Source: Agrobacterium tumefaciens (lineage in GTDB: Bacteria > Pseudomonadota > Alphaproteobacteria > Rhizobiales > Rhizobiaceae). Taken from it: a DNA stretch of 64,000 bases. Under the pieces are notes generated by a model. It saw nothing but the letters and a program-made list of their open reading frames with translations. It ran no database searches and had not been told where the DNA came from. Location of the stretch: the NCBI RefSeq assembly GCF_005221385.1, contig NZ_CP039904.1:1771501-1835500 (forward strand), given 5' to 3'. Positions 31,436 through 40,237 of this stretch are shown here, piece after piece. Both the position numbers and the translations under genes were made by a program. Numbering within the stretch: position 1 is the first letter of the stretch; each line of letters opens with the position of its first letter.

Positions 31436-31771
31436 CTAACCGCCCGCTCCCGGTTTTTTCGAAAAAATGGAAAACTTGGCCGCCGCGCCATTCATGATAT
31501 CGGCATTCTCCGGCGGCGCTCTCTTTTGATGCACGCGCGGCCAGATGCCGGAATAGTGGCGGTTGAGGTCGAGCCAGACGTGCAGTCCCGGCTCCGTATC
31601 TGGCCTGATCGCTGCGGCGGGGCACTCTCTCTCGCAAATGCCACAGTCGATACATTGATCGGGATGGATGACGAGCATGTTCTCGCCTTCATAAAAACAT
31701 TCGACCGGGCAGACGTCCACACAGTCCATATATTTGCAGGCGATGCAGTTTTCGGTGACGACATAGGGCAT
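31436..31771 (-). CDS. fdxA: Seven-iron ferredoxin
   Basis: The 111-residue protein has the FdxA cysteine pattern: Cys9, Cys12, Cys17, Cys21 and Cys25 in [19 protein letters not shown], and Cys40, Cys43, Cys46 and Cys50 in [13 protein letters not shown]. This supports one 3Fe-4S and one 4Fe-4S cluster. The C-terminal half is the usual extension for this family. It sits between sodB and the flavin reductase gene on the same strand and would serve as electron carrier. Confidence 0.9.
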   Translation of the reverse strand: MPYVVTENCIACKYMDCVDVCPVECFYEGENMLVIHPDQCIDCGICERECPAAAIRPDTEPGLHVWLDLNRHYSGIWPRVHQKRAPPENADIMNGAAAKFSIFSKKPGAGG

Positions 31772-31874
31772 CTGGGTGCTCGAACGGAATGGCAGCCGGA
31801 TGGCGGCTGTCCGGCTGCGCCTGAGCCGACGGGCCGCACGAGGTAGCGGCGCCGGCCGGATTGGTTCAATCAGA

Positions 31875-32474
31875 TCAGAGACGACCGGCGACCGCCTGCC
31901 AGTTCACCAGATTATCGAGGAAGTTCTCGATATAGGCCGGGCGCTTGTTCCGGAAATCGATGTAATAGCTGTGTTCCCACACATCGCAGCCAAGAAGCGC
32001 CTTCTGTCCGGAGCACAGTGGATTGACCCCGTTTTCAGTGCGGGTAATTTTCAGAGAACCATCGGTATCCACTACCAGCCACGCCCAGCCGGAGCCGAAC
32101 TGGGAAGCGCCGGCAAGGGCGAAATTCTGCTTGAACAATGCTACCGAGCCGAAGGACTGTGTCAGCGCCTCTTCCAGCACCTTGGGCATCGCATGATGCT
32201 CAGGCCCCATGATTTCCCAGAAGAGAGTGTGGTTCCAGTGCTGGGAGGCGTTGTTGAATATGCCGGATTGTGCCACCGCACCCTTCTCATAGGTGCCTCG
32301 GACGATCTCTTCGAGGTTCCTGTTTTCCCACTCGGTCCCTGATATCGCCTTATTGAGATTGTCGACATAGGCTTTGTGATGAAGATCATGATGGAACTTC
32401 AGCGTCTCCTCGGACATCCCCGAGGGGGCGAGCGCATCATGGGCATAGGGCAGGTCGGGAAGCTGGAAAGCCAT
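31875..32474 (-). CDS. sodB: Iron superoxide dismutase
   Basis: The 199-residue enzyme dismutates superoxide. It shows the Fe-SOD pattern: [30 protein letters not shown] (metal His), [16 protein letters not shown] (metal His), and [13 protein letters not shown] (metal Asp and His). AAAGGAA precedes the ATG at 32474; an upstream start MFSQGS is unlikely. The promoter carries a SoxR-type box (32551-32568). Agrobacterium has several sodB paralogues, and one on the linear chromosome is known as SoxR-controlled; this gene fits that one. Confidence 0.95.
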   Translation of the reverse strand: MAFQLPDLPYAHDALAPSGMSEETLKFHHDLHHKAYVDNLNKAISGTEWENRNLEEIVRGTYEKGAVAQSGIFNNASQHWNHTLFWEIMGPEHHAMPKVLEEALTQSFGSVALFKQNFALAGASQFGSGWAWLVVDTDGSLKITRTENGVNPLCSGQKALLGCDVWEHSYYIDFRNKRPAYIENFLDNLVNWQAVAGRL

Positions 32475-32541
32475 GGGGTATTCCTTTGTCAACTGTTCGC
32501 TCAAGAGCATGAAAGAGCCTTGCGAAAACAAGGTGACCGTA

Positions 32542-32572
32542 CTTCTAGGACCTCAATCGCGGTTGAGGTCAA
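32542..32572 (-). promoter_or_regulatory. SoxR-type promoter of sodB
   Basis: On the minus strand, -35 TTGACC (32567-32572) and -10 TAGAAG (32542-32547) are separated by 19 bp, the unusually long spacer of MerR-family promoters. Within the spacer lies CCTCAA-TCGCGG-TTGAGG (32551-32568), whose arms match the SoxR box exactly. SoxR would twist this promoter into activity on redox-cycling stress. No soxR gene is in the window. Confidence 0.8.
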
Positions 32573-32665
32573 GCGGTTTTTTGACGCCATGCCAACGGCG
32601 TGCCGCCGTGATGGTGAGGGCAGGCCAGCCAACGGGACTGCGCTTCGGTTTGCTCGCTTTTGCGC

Positions 32666-32881
32666 CTAGAATTTCTTGCTGACGCCGAGTTTCGCCCCTG
32701 CTGATGTTTCCCGATCGCCCTCTATGTTGAAAAGGAGTGCTGCATCAAGCGACCAGTTTTCTGCCGTCTCCATGGAAACACCCGTCGTGAGGGAGCCAAA
32801 TGCGCCAGATCCGTCAAGACTTGAGACACCGACAGTACCCCTGAATTTCACCGCCCAGCCCGTTCCACCATGTCCACCCAA
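32666..32881 (-). pseudogene. C-terminal remnant of an outer-membrane beta-barrel/autotransporter
   Basis: This 71-codon frame reads as alternating amphipathic strands ending in a C-terminal phenylalanine (KLGVSKKF): SLTTGVSMETAENWSLDAALLFNIEGDRETSAGAKLG. That is the last part of an autotransporter-like barrel. No signal peptide or upstream domain exists; its 5' end runs into the TetR gene (from 32848) in another frame. It is best read as a gene remnant. Confidence 0.45.
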
Positions 32882-33417
32882 TCCTGAAGCGCTCTTCGAA
32901 TTGCCGAATCCGCGTCTTCACCGCGGGTGAACGCCCACCACGTGTGCGCGCCCTGCCAGACGGCCGCCATCTGCCAGCCGAGGCTCGCTGCGGCTTTTTC
33001 ATCTTTCGAGACCCGACGCCCCAGCGATTGTGCGAGAATCTTGCCCCAGAGGGCACCTTTCGCCCTGAGTTTCGGATTGCGGATATCTTCTCTAAGCAGC
33101 AGGAGTCCGTCACAGGCGTTCTTTTCTGCAGCGTCACCCGGCATAAGCCGTATCAGCAGGGATATCGCGCCCTGCGGCGTCAACGGCTCCTCCTCGTCCC
33201 CTGTCCGCGTCTGCGCCAGCAGGTTGTCCCATGCGCGCATCAGCACAGACTCCACAAGGTCTTCGCGGTTGCCGTAGCGCTGTACCAGCGTAGCGGCAGA
33301 GAGGCCACTGGCTTTGGCGGCGGCAGCGAAGGTCAGACCGTCAGGCCCTGTCTGCAACATCAGCGGCAGCAGGGAGTCAAGCACCTCTTCATCGGAAACA
33401 AGCTTGTGTCTTGGCAT
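32848..33417 (-). CDS. TetR-family transcriptional regulator
   Basis: The 189-residue protein has a TetR-type HTH with some divergence: DSLLPLMLQTGPDGLTFAAAAKASGLSAATLVQRYGNREDLVESVL. The C-terminal ligand domain includes WQMAAVWQGAHTWWAF. It is divergent from the DHFR-like gene at 33465, and a long palindrome fills the 47-bp gap, so it probably represses both. The inducer is unknown. Confidence 0.85.
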   Translation of the reverse strand: MPRHKLVSDEEVLDSLLPLMLQTGPDGLTFAAAAKASGLSAATLVQRYGNREDLVESVLMRAWDNLLAQTRTGDEEEPLTPQGAISLLIRLMPGDAAEKNACDGLLLLREDIRNPKLRAKGALWGKILAQSLGRRVSKDEKAAASLGWQMAAVWQGAHTWWAFTRGEDADSAIRRALQDWVDMVERAGR

Positions 33418-33425
33418 GAGGATAC

Positions 33426-33449
33426 TTATAAACGAATATTCATTTATAA
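33426..33449. promoter_or_regulatory. TetR operator between divergent genes
   Basis: This is a 24-bp palindrome with arms TTATAAA and TTTATAA around GAATATTC; only one symmetric pair is mismatched. It occupies most of the 47-bp gap between the TetR gene and the DHFR-like gene, and overlaps any promoter there. Position and symmetry make a shared operator very likely. Confidence 0.75.
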
Positions 33450-33464
33450 ATCAAGGAGGGTGGA

Positions 33465-33992
33465 ATGGCAATCATTCGTGGATATATAGCTGCCAGTCTG
33501 GACGGCTTGATCGTAGCGGGAGACGGGTCTCTCGACTGGCTCTACAAGTATGACGACATGGACCTCGGCGAACATGATTATCGCCTGTTCCTGAAGGGGA
33601 TAAGGACTGTGGTCATGGGACGGGCGACCTATGATTTCATTGCCGGGGAGCAGAGCCCCTGGGCCTATGACGGCCACCGTGTCATCGTCGTCACGTCGCG
33701 GCCGATCGAGCAGCCGAAAGGCGCGCTGGAAGTGCGCGCCGACCCGGACTCGCTGATCGAGGAATTGCGTGCTCTCGATGACGGCGATGTCTGGATGCTC
33801 GGCGGGGGCCGGCTGCAGATGGCCTTCATGGAGCGCGGCGCGCTGGATGAGATCGAAATATATGTGATCCCGGAAATGCTCGGCTCCGGCCAGCCTCTCT
33901 TTCCTCTGACCGGTTATCGGGCAAGCCCGACGCTGATAAGTGCAACAGCAATCGACAAGGGCTGTGTGAGATTGCATTACCGCTTTTCATGA
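33465..33992 (+). CDS. Dihydrofolate reductase-family (RibD C-terminal-like) protein
   Basis: The 175-residue protein starts GYIAASLDGLIVAGDGSLDWL, then TVVMGRATYDFI, VIVVTSRP, and DVWMLGGGRLQMAFMERGALDEIEIYVIPEMLGSGQPLF. This is the stand-alone RibD_C/DHFR fold that binds NADPH, often in regulated single-gene units. AAGGAGGG lies upstream of the ATG. The substrate is unknown. It is probably derepressed when the divergent TetR protein binds its ligand. Confidence 0.85.
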   Translation: MAIIRGYIAASLDGLIVAGDGSLDWLYKYDDMDLGEHDYRLFLKGIRTVVMGRATYDFIAGEQSPWAYDGHRVIVVTSRPIEQPKGALEVRADPDSLIEELRALDDGDVWMLGGGRLQMAFMERGALDEIEIYVIPEMLGSGQPLFPLTGYRASPTLISATAIDKGCVRLHYRFS

Positions 33993-34032
33993 CGCTCCGG
34001 CGACCATGGAACCGCAGCGGCCAGGATGAGAC

Positions 34033-35100
34033 TCAAAGCCCCAGAAATTTGAAAGGTTGAGCCTCCTTCAGGCTATCATTCGCCATGCCGGAATAGATAT
34101 GGATCTGATTGGCGCCGAGGTCGAGTTTCTTCACTGCACCCGTCTCTTTGGAAAGATCGAGCTTCGTCAGGTCAATCCAGAAAATATTCGGTGTCAGTGC
34201 GGATTCGAAGAAATAGAGCTTGCGCTTGTGATCGATCACCGTGCGCCAGCGGGTGGAGGATATGTTGGGCTGGTCCGGGGTCGTGATGCCGTAAGGAACG
34301 GAGACGTTGCGGATGACACTGAATACGCTTGCGATGGCTTCGACCGGGTTTTCGCTTTTGGGTATTGCGTTTGCGTAAAAGGATGCGCGGGCAAAACGGT
34401 CGGACGCGCGGTTCGTGCCCGGCAGCATGACGGTGCCGCCAATCTGCTTCCAGTATTCGTTCAATGCCAACTGATGGTCGAAAGTCGGCGAATTGGTCAT
34501 CACCTGATACTGGCGGCCGTGATGGATGACCTGCTTGCCATCGATATATTCAACGATCGCACTGTCGCCACTCCCATCGGAGAGCGATAGATGCAGTGTC
34601 GCCAGACGCTCTTCGCCGGGGACATTATCAGTCACGATCGTGAACGGGTTTTTCTCGAGCGCACGCACCGCTTCCTCCACGGTCGCGAAATTGTCGAGCA
34701 CATATTGCGCCCATGCTGCGATGGACAAGCCCGGAGATTTCCCGTCATAGACGGGATAACTCGACTCAACGAGCCAGAGAACGTTGGCCGCCAGGCCTGC
34801 CTCGTTCACGCCGTCCGTCGTGGAAATGTCGTAACCCGATGCAATGACGCTGCCATATTTCGAGGTCCATTTTATGGAGTTCGGACCGGCCTCACCGGAA
34901 CGGTCCATGCCGCGGGGGAAAACCCAGATATTTGTCCCCACATCGGTTTTCCAGTCCATCGAACGGGCCGTCATTACCTGATTATTCTCGCCCAAATAAA
35001 CGAAACGCGTGCAGGCTTCCGCAACTGACGTGGTGAGCGTGGCGATGGAAACCATGGCGGCGGTGAAGGCAGAGAAAAGCGGCAGGGTCTTCGGGCGCAT
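34033..35100 (-). CDS. Choloylglycine hydrolase-family Ntn hydrolase (penicillin V acylase-like)
   Basis: The 355-residue protein has an N-terminal signal peptide ending at VAEA, followed directly by Cys30 (ACTRFVYLG). Cys30 would become the N-terminal nucleophile after cleavage. Other family residues are in MTARSMDWKTD (Arg/Asp), ISTTDGVNEAGLAANVLWL, MTNSPTF (Asn-Ser-Pro) and LPGTNRASDRFARA. Gram-negative members, including an A. tumefaciens enzyme, cleave penicillin V and acyl-homoserine lactones. A periplasmic acylase that could quench quorum signals is a plausible role. Confidence 0.85.
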   Translation of the reverse strand: MRPKTLPLFSAFTAAMVSIATLTTSVAEACTRFVYLGENNQVMTARSMDWKTDVGTNIWVFPRGMDRSGEAGPNSIKWTSKYGSVIASGYDISTTDGVNEAGLAANVLWLVESSYPVYDGKSPGLSIAAWAQYVLDNFATVEEAVRALEKNPFTIVTDNVPGEERLATLHLSLSDGSGDSAIVEYIDGKQVIHHGRQYQVMTNSPTFDHQLALNEYWKQIGGTVMLPGTNRASDRFARASFYANAIPKSENPVEAIASVFSVIRNVSVPYGITTPDQPNISSTRWRTVIDHKRKLYFFESALTPNIFWIDLTKLDLSKETGAVKKLDLGANQIHIYSGMANDSLKEAQPFKFLGL

Positions 35101-35210
35101 TTAAACGTCTCCGGTGCTTTCGGTACAAGATACAGCGTACGATAGAAGATCGGACTTGTTGGCGGGAGTCAAATAGGTTTAGCTACGGGCAATTACTTGG
35201 GGAGAAGGCA

Positions 35211-36041
35211 TTGCTAAAATATTCGGTTTTTGCGGTCTTTATGGCCTTTTCCGCAACTGCCGCCTCAGGCGCGGATGAGGTTCGTGCCGCGCCCGCAACG
35301 GTTGATGGAGCCGATTGGGCGTTTCAGGCCACGGGTTATCTGTGGGCCACTGGTTTGAACGGCAACATCTCGCCGTTCCGGCGGGCGCCCACGCTTCATG
35401 TCGAAAAATCCTTCTCCGACGTGATGGAGGATCTCAACTTCGGCGGGTTTCTTAACGTCTGGGGCCGTTATGACCGCTTCGTCCTTTCCGGCGACATCAT
35501 GTATGTCGATACGACGGACAGCAAGGCGGCCGGGCCGCTGCCAGCGCTGCAGATTCCCGGTTTACCAACCTTGCCGGCCGGCGCTGCAATCGATGCAGAT
35601 GTAGACACGCAGGAATTCATGGCGACGCTGCAGGCCGGGTACCGCATCGTTGACGCAGATGGATTTTCGCTGGACGCGCTGGCCGGGGCTCGCTTCTGGC
35701 ATATTTCCAATGAGGTGGCGGTGACCGCCAGCCATCCCCTAATCGGCAGCGTGTCCGCCACCCACAAGGAAAGTTTTGGCTGGATAGATCCCGTCATCGG
35801 CGCACGCGCTTTTTTCAGCCTGACGGATAAGCTGTCCGTTCAGGGGCAGGTGGATATCGGCGGCTTTGGCGCGGGATCCGATCTCACCTGGTCAGCCTTG
35901 GCTACGGTCAACTACATCTTCACCGACACATTGTCCGTCTCGGCAGGCTATAAGGTGCTCGATGTCGATTATTCAGACGATGGTTATGTTTTTGATTCCC
36001 GATTGAGCGGGCCTGTGATGGGCCTAACTTACCGGTTCTAG
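35211..36041 (+). CDS. Outer-membrane beta-barrel protein
   Basis: The 276-residue protein begins with a signal peptide (KYSVFAVFMAFSATAASGA) and continues as alternating strands: WAFQATGYLWATGLNGNIS, FGGFLNVWGRYDRFVLSGDIMYV, FMATLQAGYRIVDADGFSLDALAGARFWHI. It ends in the outer-membrane signature VMGLTYRF. The start is TTG at 35211 with GGAGAAGG just upstream; the next ATG would leave too short a signal peptide. It is divergent from the acylase gene. No specific function is recognisable. Confidence 0.75.
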   Translation: MLKYSVFAVFMAFSATAASGADEVRAAPATVDGADWAFQATGYLWATGLNGNISPFRRAPTLHVEKSFSDVMEDLNFGGFLNVWGRYDRFVLSGDIMYVDTTDSKAAGPLPALQIPGLPTLPAGAAIDADVDTQEFMATLQAGYRIVDADGFSLDALAGARFWHISNEVAVTASHPLIGSVSATHKESFGWIDPVIGARAFFSLTDKLSVQGQVDIGGFGAGSDLTWSALATVNYIFTDTLSVSAGYKVLDVDYSDDGYVFDSRLSGPVMGLTYRF

Positions 36042-36141
36042 TCATTGTTTGTCTCAGTCTCCGCCATAATGGGTCCACGGCCCAGAAGACGGAGGCGACC
36101 GGCGCAACAGCTAGTTAATGCTATGTAGCAGTCAGCGCTAG

Positions 36142-39100
36142 CTAACGGCTCCATCCAAGCCCGCGAGACCGGTTCATTTGCTGTTTCAGCGTATGGTCAT
36201 GGCTGAGCTCAGCATGGCGTGTACGATGCACAATACGGGCGATCGCCTCGATCTGCGCGGCCTGTTTTGCGAGTTCGGGACGTGATGCAAGCTCCTCGGC
36301 GAACTTGCGAGGATCAGAACTACCGAACCGCCGCGTGAGCGCATCAACCACCAGCTTTGCCTCATCGAGCGCGGCTTGCCCCTCAGGTGACGATCGCAGC
36401 TCTTTGATGAACTTGCTTCTCCGCTCGACCGGCATCTTCTCCACCTGGCTGATGATCTCGGCGCTGCGCGGCGTGAGGCCGGGCACTTCGATCACGTCAC
36501 GCTTTTCACGCTGCCATTGTTCGCTTGCGCGTTCTTCTCCCACCCGACGCTCCCATGCCTCGGAGACATAGCCGATATGGGCGGAGAGAGATCTCGCATA
36601 TTGCAGCGCCTCTTTGCGCTCCTTGTTGTTTCCGAACAGACCGGACTTGCCGCGCAGCTCCCCGAACCGCTCGGGTTGCTCGGCCATGGCCTTTGCCATG
36701 ATCTTGCCATTGCCTTCCTTCTCGGTCATCGCGGTGCGCAGTCTCGCGGCGACCTCGGCCGGATCACGGAACACGTGCCGCACCAGAGATTCGACCGTAT
36801 CGAATTGCTGCTCGATAACCGACATCGCCCTGATCTGCGCCACCGCTTCGATGCTGCGTTGGTATTGGGTGATGGCTGGTACCAGCGGCGCTGGCTTACC
36901 GGGTTCCAGCCACGATTGCTGGCCGACAGCTTCTGTGGGGGCAGGGAGGGTGCTGTCTTTCGACATGAGGTCGGACCAGCGGATGCGGCGATATCCTTTA
37001 TTCTCCTCCGTCCGATCGTCGCGCCGTCCGTCATCGATATTTCGGGCGAACTGATTGCGACGATCCTCGCAGCGAACAGGGCCGGCCAGATCGCCGCCAG
37101 GTTCCTCGTAAACCCGCTGACGTTCCGATGGCCGGCCCTGCTGTTCCCGTTGCAGATGGGCCGCGCGGGACACGACGTCTTGACGCTCATTCCGGTCGGA
37201 AGCAAGTTCAATCTCGCTTCTGAGCCCGAGCTGCTCCGTGATGCCCCGCCGCTCGGCAAAGTCCCTGACATAGTCCAGCGTGGTTTCCTTCGCGCCGGAA
37301 CGCGACAGGCGGCCTGCCAGCTTCTGGTAGGCCAGTTCATCACCCTTGATGACACGCCATGCATTTCGCTCGGCCTTTGTACCGTCCGGAAGCGTGACGG
37401 GCGTCGCGCCTTCATGCTGCAGGGAAATCCTGTCCCCGATCTTTGGCGAGGCATCTCGCATGGCCCGCTTGAGATCGACGCCCCACACCGTGCGCCGCTC
37501 GTCCTTGTCGTTCTCCAGGGTCACAAAATAGTTTTCTCTCGCCTGGCGACTATGCTCGTAGGGCGCAACGCCGTGATCAACCAGCCGGCCCGCATTGGTG
37601 AACTCCTGGAGGTCGGCATAGAGTTGCACGCTGTCGCGATGCCTTGTCATGGCGACATAGGTCAGATGCCGGTCCATGGTGCCGGACGCCAGCACGAAAG
37701 CGCGATCAACCGTCGCTCCCTGGTTTTTATGGATCGTCGTCGCATAACCGTGGTCGATCGCCTGGTAGCTGTCCGTGGCAATGCTGACACTGTCGCCGCC
37801 TCGGCCATCGAGCTGGGCGATGATCTTGTTTGGCTCGACATGCTCGACGGTGCCAAGCATGCCGTTTTTGACGCCGAGGTCGCGGTTGTTCTCGAGGAAG
37901 ATTATCCGGTCACCGGGAGCGAAAGCGCGGTTGCCGTTACTGGTCTGGAAGGTGAGTTCTCCAACTGCCTCACTTTTCCCTCCGGCCTTACCATCCGCTT
38001 GCTCTGCACCAGCGCTCAGCTCGTCACGGTTCCCCAGCCTTTGTCGGTTTTGAAGCTCCGAGCGGATGGCAGCATTGAGGACGCGCACATCGGCGCGGCG
38101 ATGCGCCATGGCAACCCGGCTGCCATCGGCACGCCGCTCACTATCGGCAACATAATCACGCACGATCTGCGCCATCGCCTTGTCGCGGCTTTCCGCAAAA
38201 TGAATGTCGCCGTGCTCGCGGTAAGCAGCCAGCCCCTCGGCCGTTTTGTGGGTGGCAAAGGCAACCGATGCTTCTCGCTGCCAATCATGGCGCTGGCGGC
38301 GAATGCCGGAAAGCTCGACATGGCCAATCTGCTCGGCAATCGCCCTGAAGGGTGCACCGGCTCCGATTGCCTGCAGTTGCTCATGGTCACCGACAAGCAC
38401 GATCTTTGCGCCTCGCTCCTCCGCTTCTCCGATGAACCGGGCAAGCTGACGGCTGCCGACCATGCCGGCCTCATCGATGACGAACACGTCACGTCGGCCG
38501 ATCAGATCCCGGCCATGGTCCCAGCTGTATGACCATGACGCAAGCGTGCGGCTCTCTATGCCGGAACTTTCCTCAAGCCCCTCGGCTGCCTTTCCGGCTA
38601 ATGCCGCACCATGGACCTGATAGTCTTGAGCCTCCCACGCCTCGCGAGCGGCTGCCAACATGGTGGACTTTCCGGCGCCGGCAAACCCGACCACGGCCGC
38701 AATGCGTTCTCGCCCGGTAATATGCTCGATCGCCTGACGCTGTTCGGCCGACAATCCCGCAGACGGATCGCTCGCAGCCGACGGTCCGCCAGAGCTTGTC
38801 CGAAGAGAGCGATCCTGCCTCTCCATGGCGCGCTCGACATGGCGATGATCGACACCATGGGACTGCGCCTGATGCAACCGGTTCGCCGATCGCGCCATTG
38901 CGAGTTCCAGGTCGATCATTTCCCGTGTCGAATAGCGCGAATTGGAAACCTCGCCTGTCTCGTGATCGATGCGCTCAGCCTGGAGTTCCACCAGCGCCGG
39001 CGAGGCCATGACAGCGGCAAAGGCGTTCCGGAACGTTTGGGCGTCATCGTTGATATAGCGATGCAAGGTTTTGGCGATATCGTGCCGATCGAACACGCTC

Positions 39101-39897
39101 TTCTCATGGCTGATCAGCGTCAGAACCTGTTCCGGTTTTTGACGGATCAGTTCGGCATTTTGGCGTGCTGCCTCGTCATCCAGCCGGCCGCGCTCGACCG
39201 TCAATCCTTGCTGCTGCATCTGCGAGGCATGCACGCCCATGTGCTCGGTCGGCGACAACTCAAGACCGCGCTCCACATGCGAGCGATGATCGATGCGAAC
39301 ATCCAGGCCTTCGCGTTGAAGCTGACGGTTGGCAATGCCTTCCCATGCCTGCCGGATATCGCGAAGCTGCATGTCGGTTGTCGCCATACCATTTGCCAGC
39401 AGCCGTGCGTTCTTGTGCTCAAGATAAGTTTTCTCGCCAAGACGGGTTTTGCCAAGCTGTCGCGTCGTCATCAGCACATGCGCGTGGTAGTTCCTAATAT
39501 CACCATGCTCGCTTGGCGAATGGATTGCAAAATCCACGGCCGCGCCATAGCGGTTTGCAAGATCCTGGGCAAAGGCGCGTGCAGCCTTCAGTCTCCCTTC
39601 TGGCGACAGCTCATGCGGAAGCGCGATTTCGAATTCGCGGGCGACGCGGGCATCCCTGCGCTTTTCTGCAAACTCGGCAGCGTTCCACAAGGCAGAACGA
39701 TCCAGAGCCCAATCGGCAGAAAGACCGTCCGGCAGCACGATCTCCTTATGCTCGACGCCCTCTTTGCGGGTGAAGTCATGCACGAGGCCATCGCGATGAT
39801 TGGTGAGGAGAACCGCGCAACGATAGGCGGCAGATGCCACAGCGCTTCGGCCGGATGAGCGCGAGACAGGTTTGGTGCTGAGATGATAAATCGCCAA
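36142..39897 (-). CDS. traA: Ti-type conjugative relaxase/helicase TraA
   Basis: The 1251-residue protein has an N-terminal MobA/MobL relaxase domain (residues 1 to about 230) with Tyr25 in ASAAYRC as candidate nicking tyrosine and the HUH-type metal pair His138/His140 in NYHAHVLMTTR. A RecD/TraI-like helicase follows: Walker A VVGFAGAGKST at about 402-412, Walker B VFVIDEAGMV at 471-480, GDHEQLQAIG and TIHKNQGATVDRAFVLAS. The C-terminal 350 residues are charged. It is intact and somewhat longer than Ti plasmid TraA. It points away from the oriT-like site just beyond its start, as in Ti plasmids. Confidence 0.92.
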   Translation of the reverse strand: MAIYHLSTKPVSRSSGRSAVASAAYRCAVLLTNHRDGLVHDFTRKEGVEHKEIVLPDGLSADWALDRSALWNAAEFAEKRRDARVAREFEIALPHELSPEGRLKAARAFAQDLANRYGAAVDFAIHSPSEHGDIRNYHAHVLMTTRQLGKTRLGEKTYLEHKNARLLANGMATTDMQLRDIRQAWEGIANRQLQREGLDVRIDHRSHVERGLELSPTEHMGVHASQMQQQGLTVERGRLDDEAARQNAELIRQKPEQVLTLISHEKSVFDRHDIAKTLHRYINDDAQTFRNAFAAVMASPALVELQAERIDHETGEVSNSRYSTREMIDLELAMARSANRLHQAQSHGVDHRHVERAMERQDRSLRTSSGGPSAASDPSAGLSAEQRQAIEHITGRERIAAVVGFAGAGKSTMLAAAREAWEAQDYQVHGAALAGKAAEGLEESSGIESRTLASWSYSWDHGRDLIGRRDVFVIDEAGMVGSRQLARFIGEAEERGAKIVLVGDHEQLQAIGAGAPFRAIAEQIGHVELSGIRRQRHDWQREASVAFATHKTAEGLAAYREHGDIHFAESRDKAMAQIVRDYVADSERRADGSRVAMAHRRADVRVLNAAIRSELQNRQRLGNRDELSAGAEQADGKAGGKSEAVGELTFQTSNGNRAFAPGDRIIFLENNRDLGVKNGMLGTVEHVEPNKIIAQLDGRGGDSVSIATDSYQAIDHGYATTIHKNQGATVDRAFVLASGTMDRHLTYVAMTRHRDSVQLYADLQEFTNAGRLVDHGVAPYEHSRQARENYFVTLENDKDERRTVWGVDLKRAMRDASPKIGDRISLQHEGATPVTLPDGTKAERNAWRVIKGDELAYQKLAGRLSRSGAKETTLDYVRDFAERRGITEQLGLRSEIELASDRNERQDVVSRAAHLQREQQGRPSERQRVYEEPGGDLAGPVRCEDRRNQFARNIDDGRRDDRTEENKGYRRIRWSDLMSKDSTLPAPTEAVGQQSWLEPGKPAPLVPAITQYQRSIEAVAQIRAMSVIEQQFDTVESLVRHVFRDPAEVAARLRTAMTEKEGNGKIMAKAMAEQPERFGELRGKSGLFGNNKERKEALQYARSLSAHIGYVSEAWERRVGEERASEQWQREKRDVIEVPGLTPRSAEIISQVEKMPVERRSKFIKELRSSPEGQAALDEAKLVVDALTRRFGSSDPRKFAEELASRPELAKQAAQIEAIARIVHRTRHAELSHDHTLKQQMNRSRGLGWSR

Positions 39898-39952
39898 ACG
39901 AAATCTCCGATCCGCAAACGGGGAAATTCAGCGCGCTGACGCGTGGCAAGTC

Positions 39953-39965
39953 GTAAGTGCGCCCT
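39953..39965. other. oriT-like nic region
   Basis: GTAAGTGCGCCCT matches the nic core shared by RSF1010-type and Ti plasmid transfer origins. It lies 56 bp upstream of the traA start, and a perfect TCAGCGCGCTGA palindrome (39928-39939) lies next to it. The layout traA - oriT - small tra gene - traG matches Ti plasmids. The surrounding 39898-40578 gap has no intact gene. Confidence 0.7.
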
Positions 39966-40237
39966 TGTCTGTTTACCGGTGGCGACGCTAGCAACATCGA
40001 ACGGGTGTTTCGACTGCTAAAAGTGGTCAGCAAAATTCAACCTGAGATAATGAACCCGTCAATGTTCGCTATTGAGGAACGCCGGTATTCCAATACCATT
40101 TGCATCAATCAGAGATAGCTGCCCAGGGCCGAAGGCGCATAGTCGGGAAGACAGACATTTGCCGGGCCGCTCAAAACCGGAGTTCGAGCGGGCTCTGGTA
40201 TTGCTCAGACAGGACACCGTGGATAAGCGGAGCAGAC

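Noticed and set aside
36517..38532. 671-codon open frame antisense to traA
   Set aside because: It is a mirror of a high-G+C coding frame, has no recognisable domain and lies wholly inside an intact relaxase gene.
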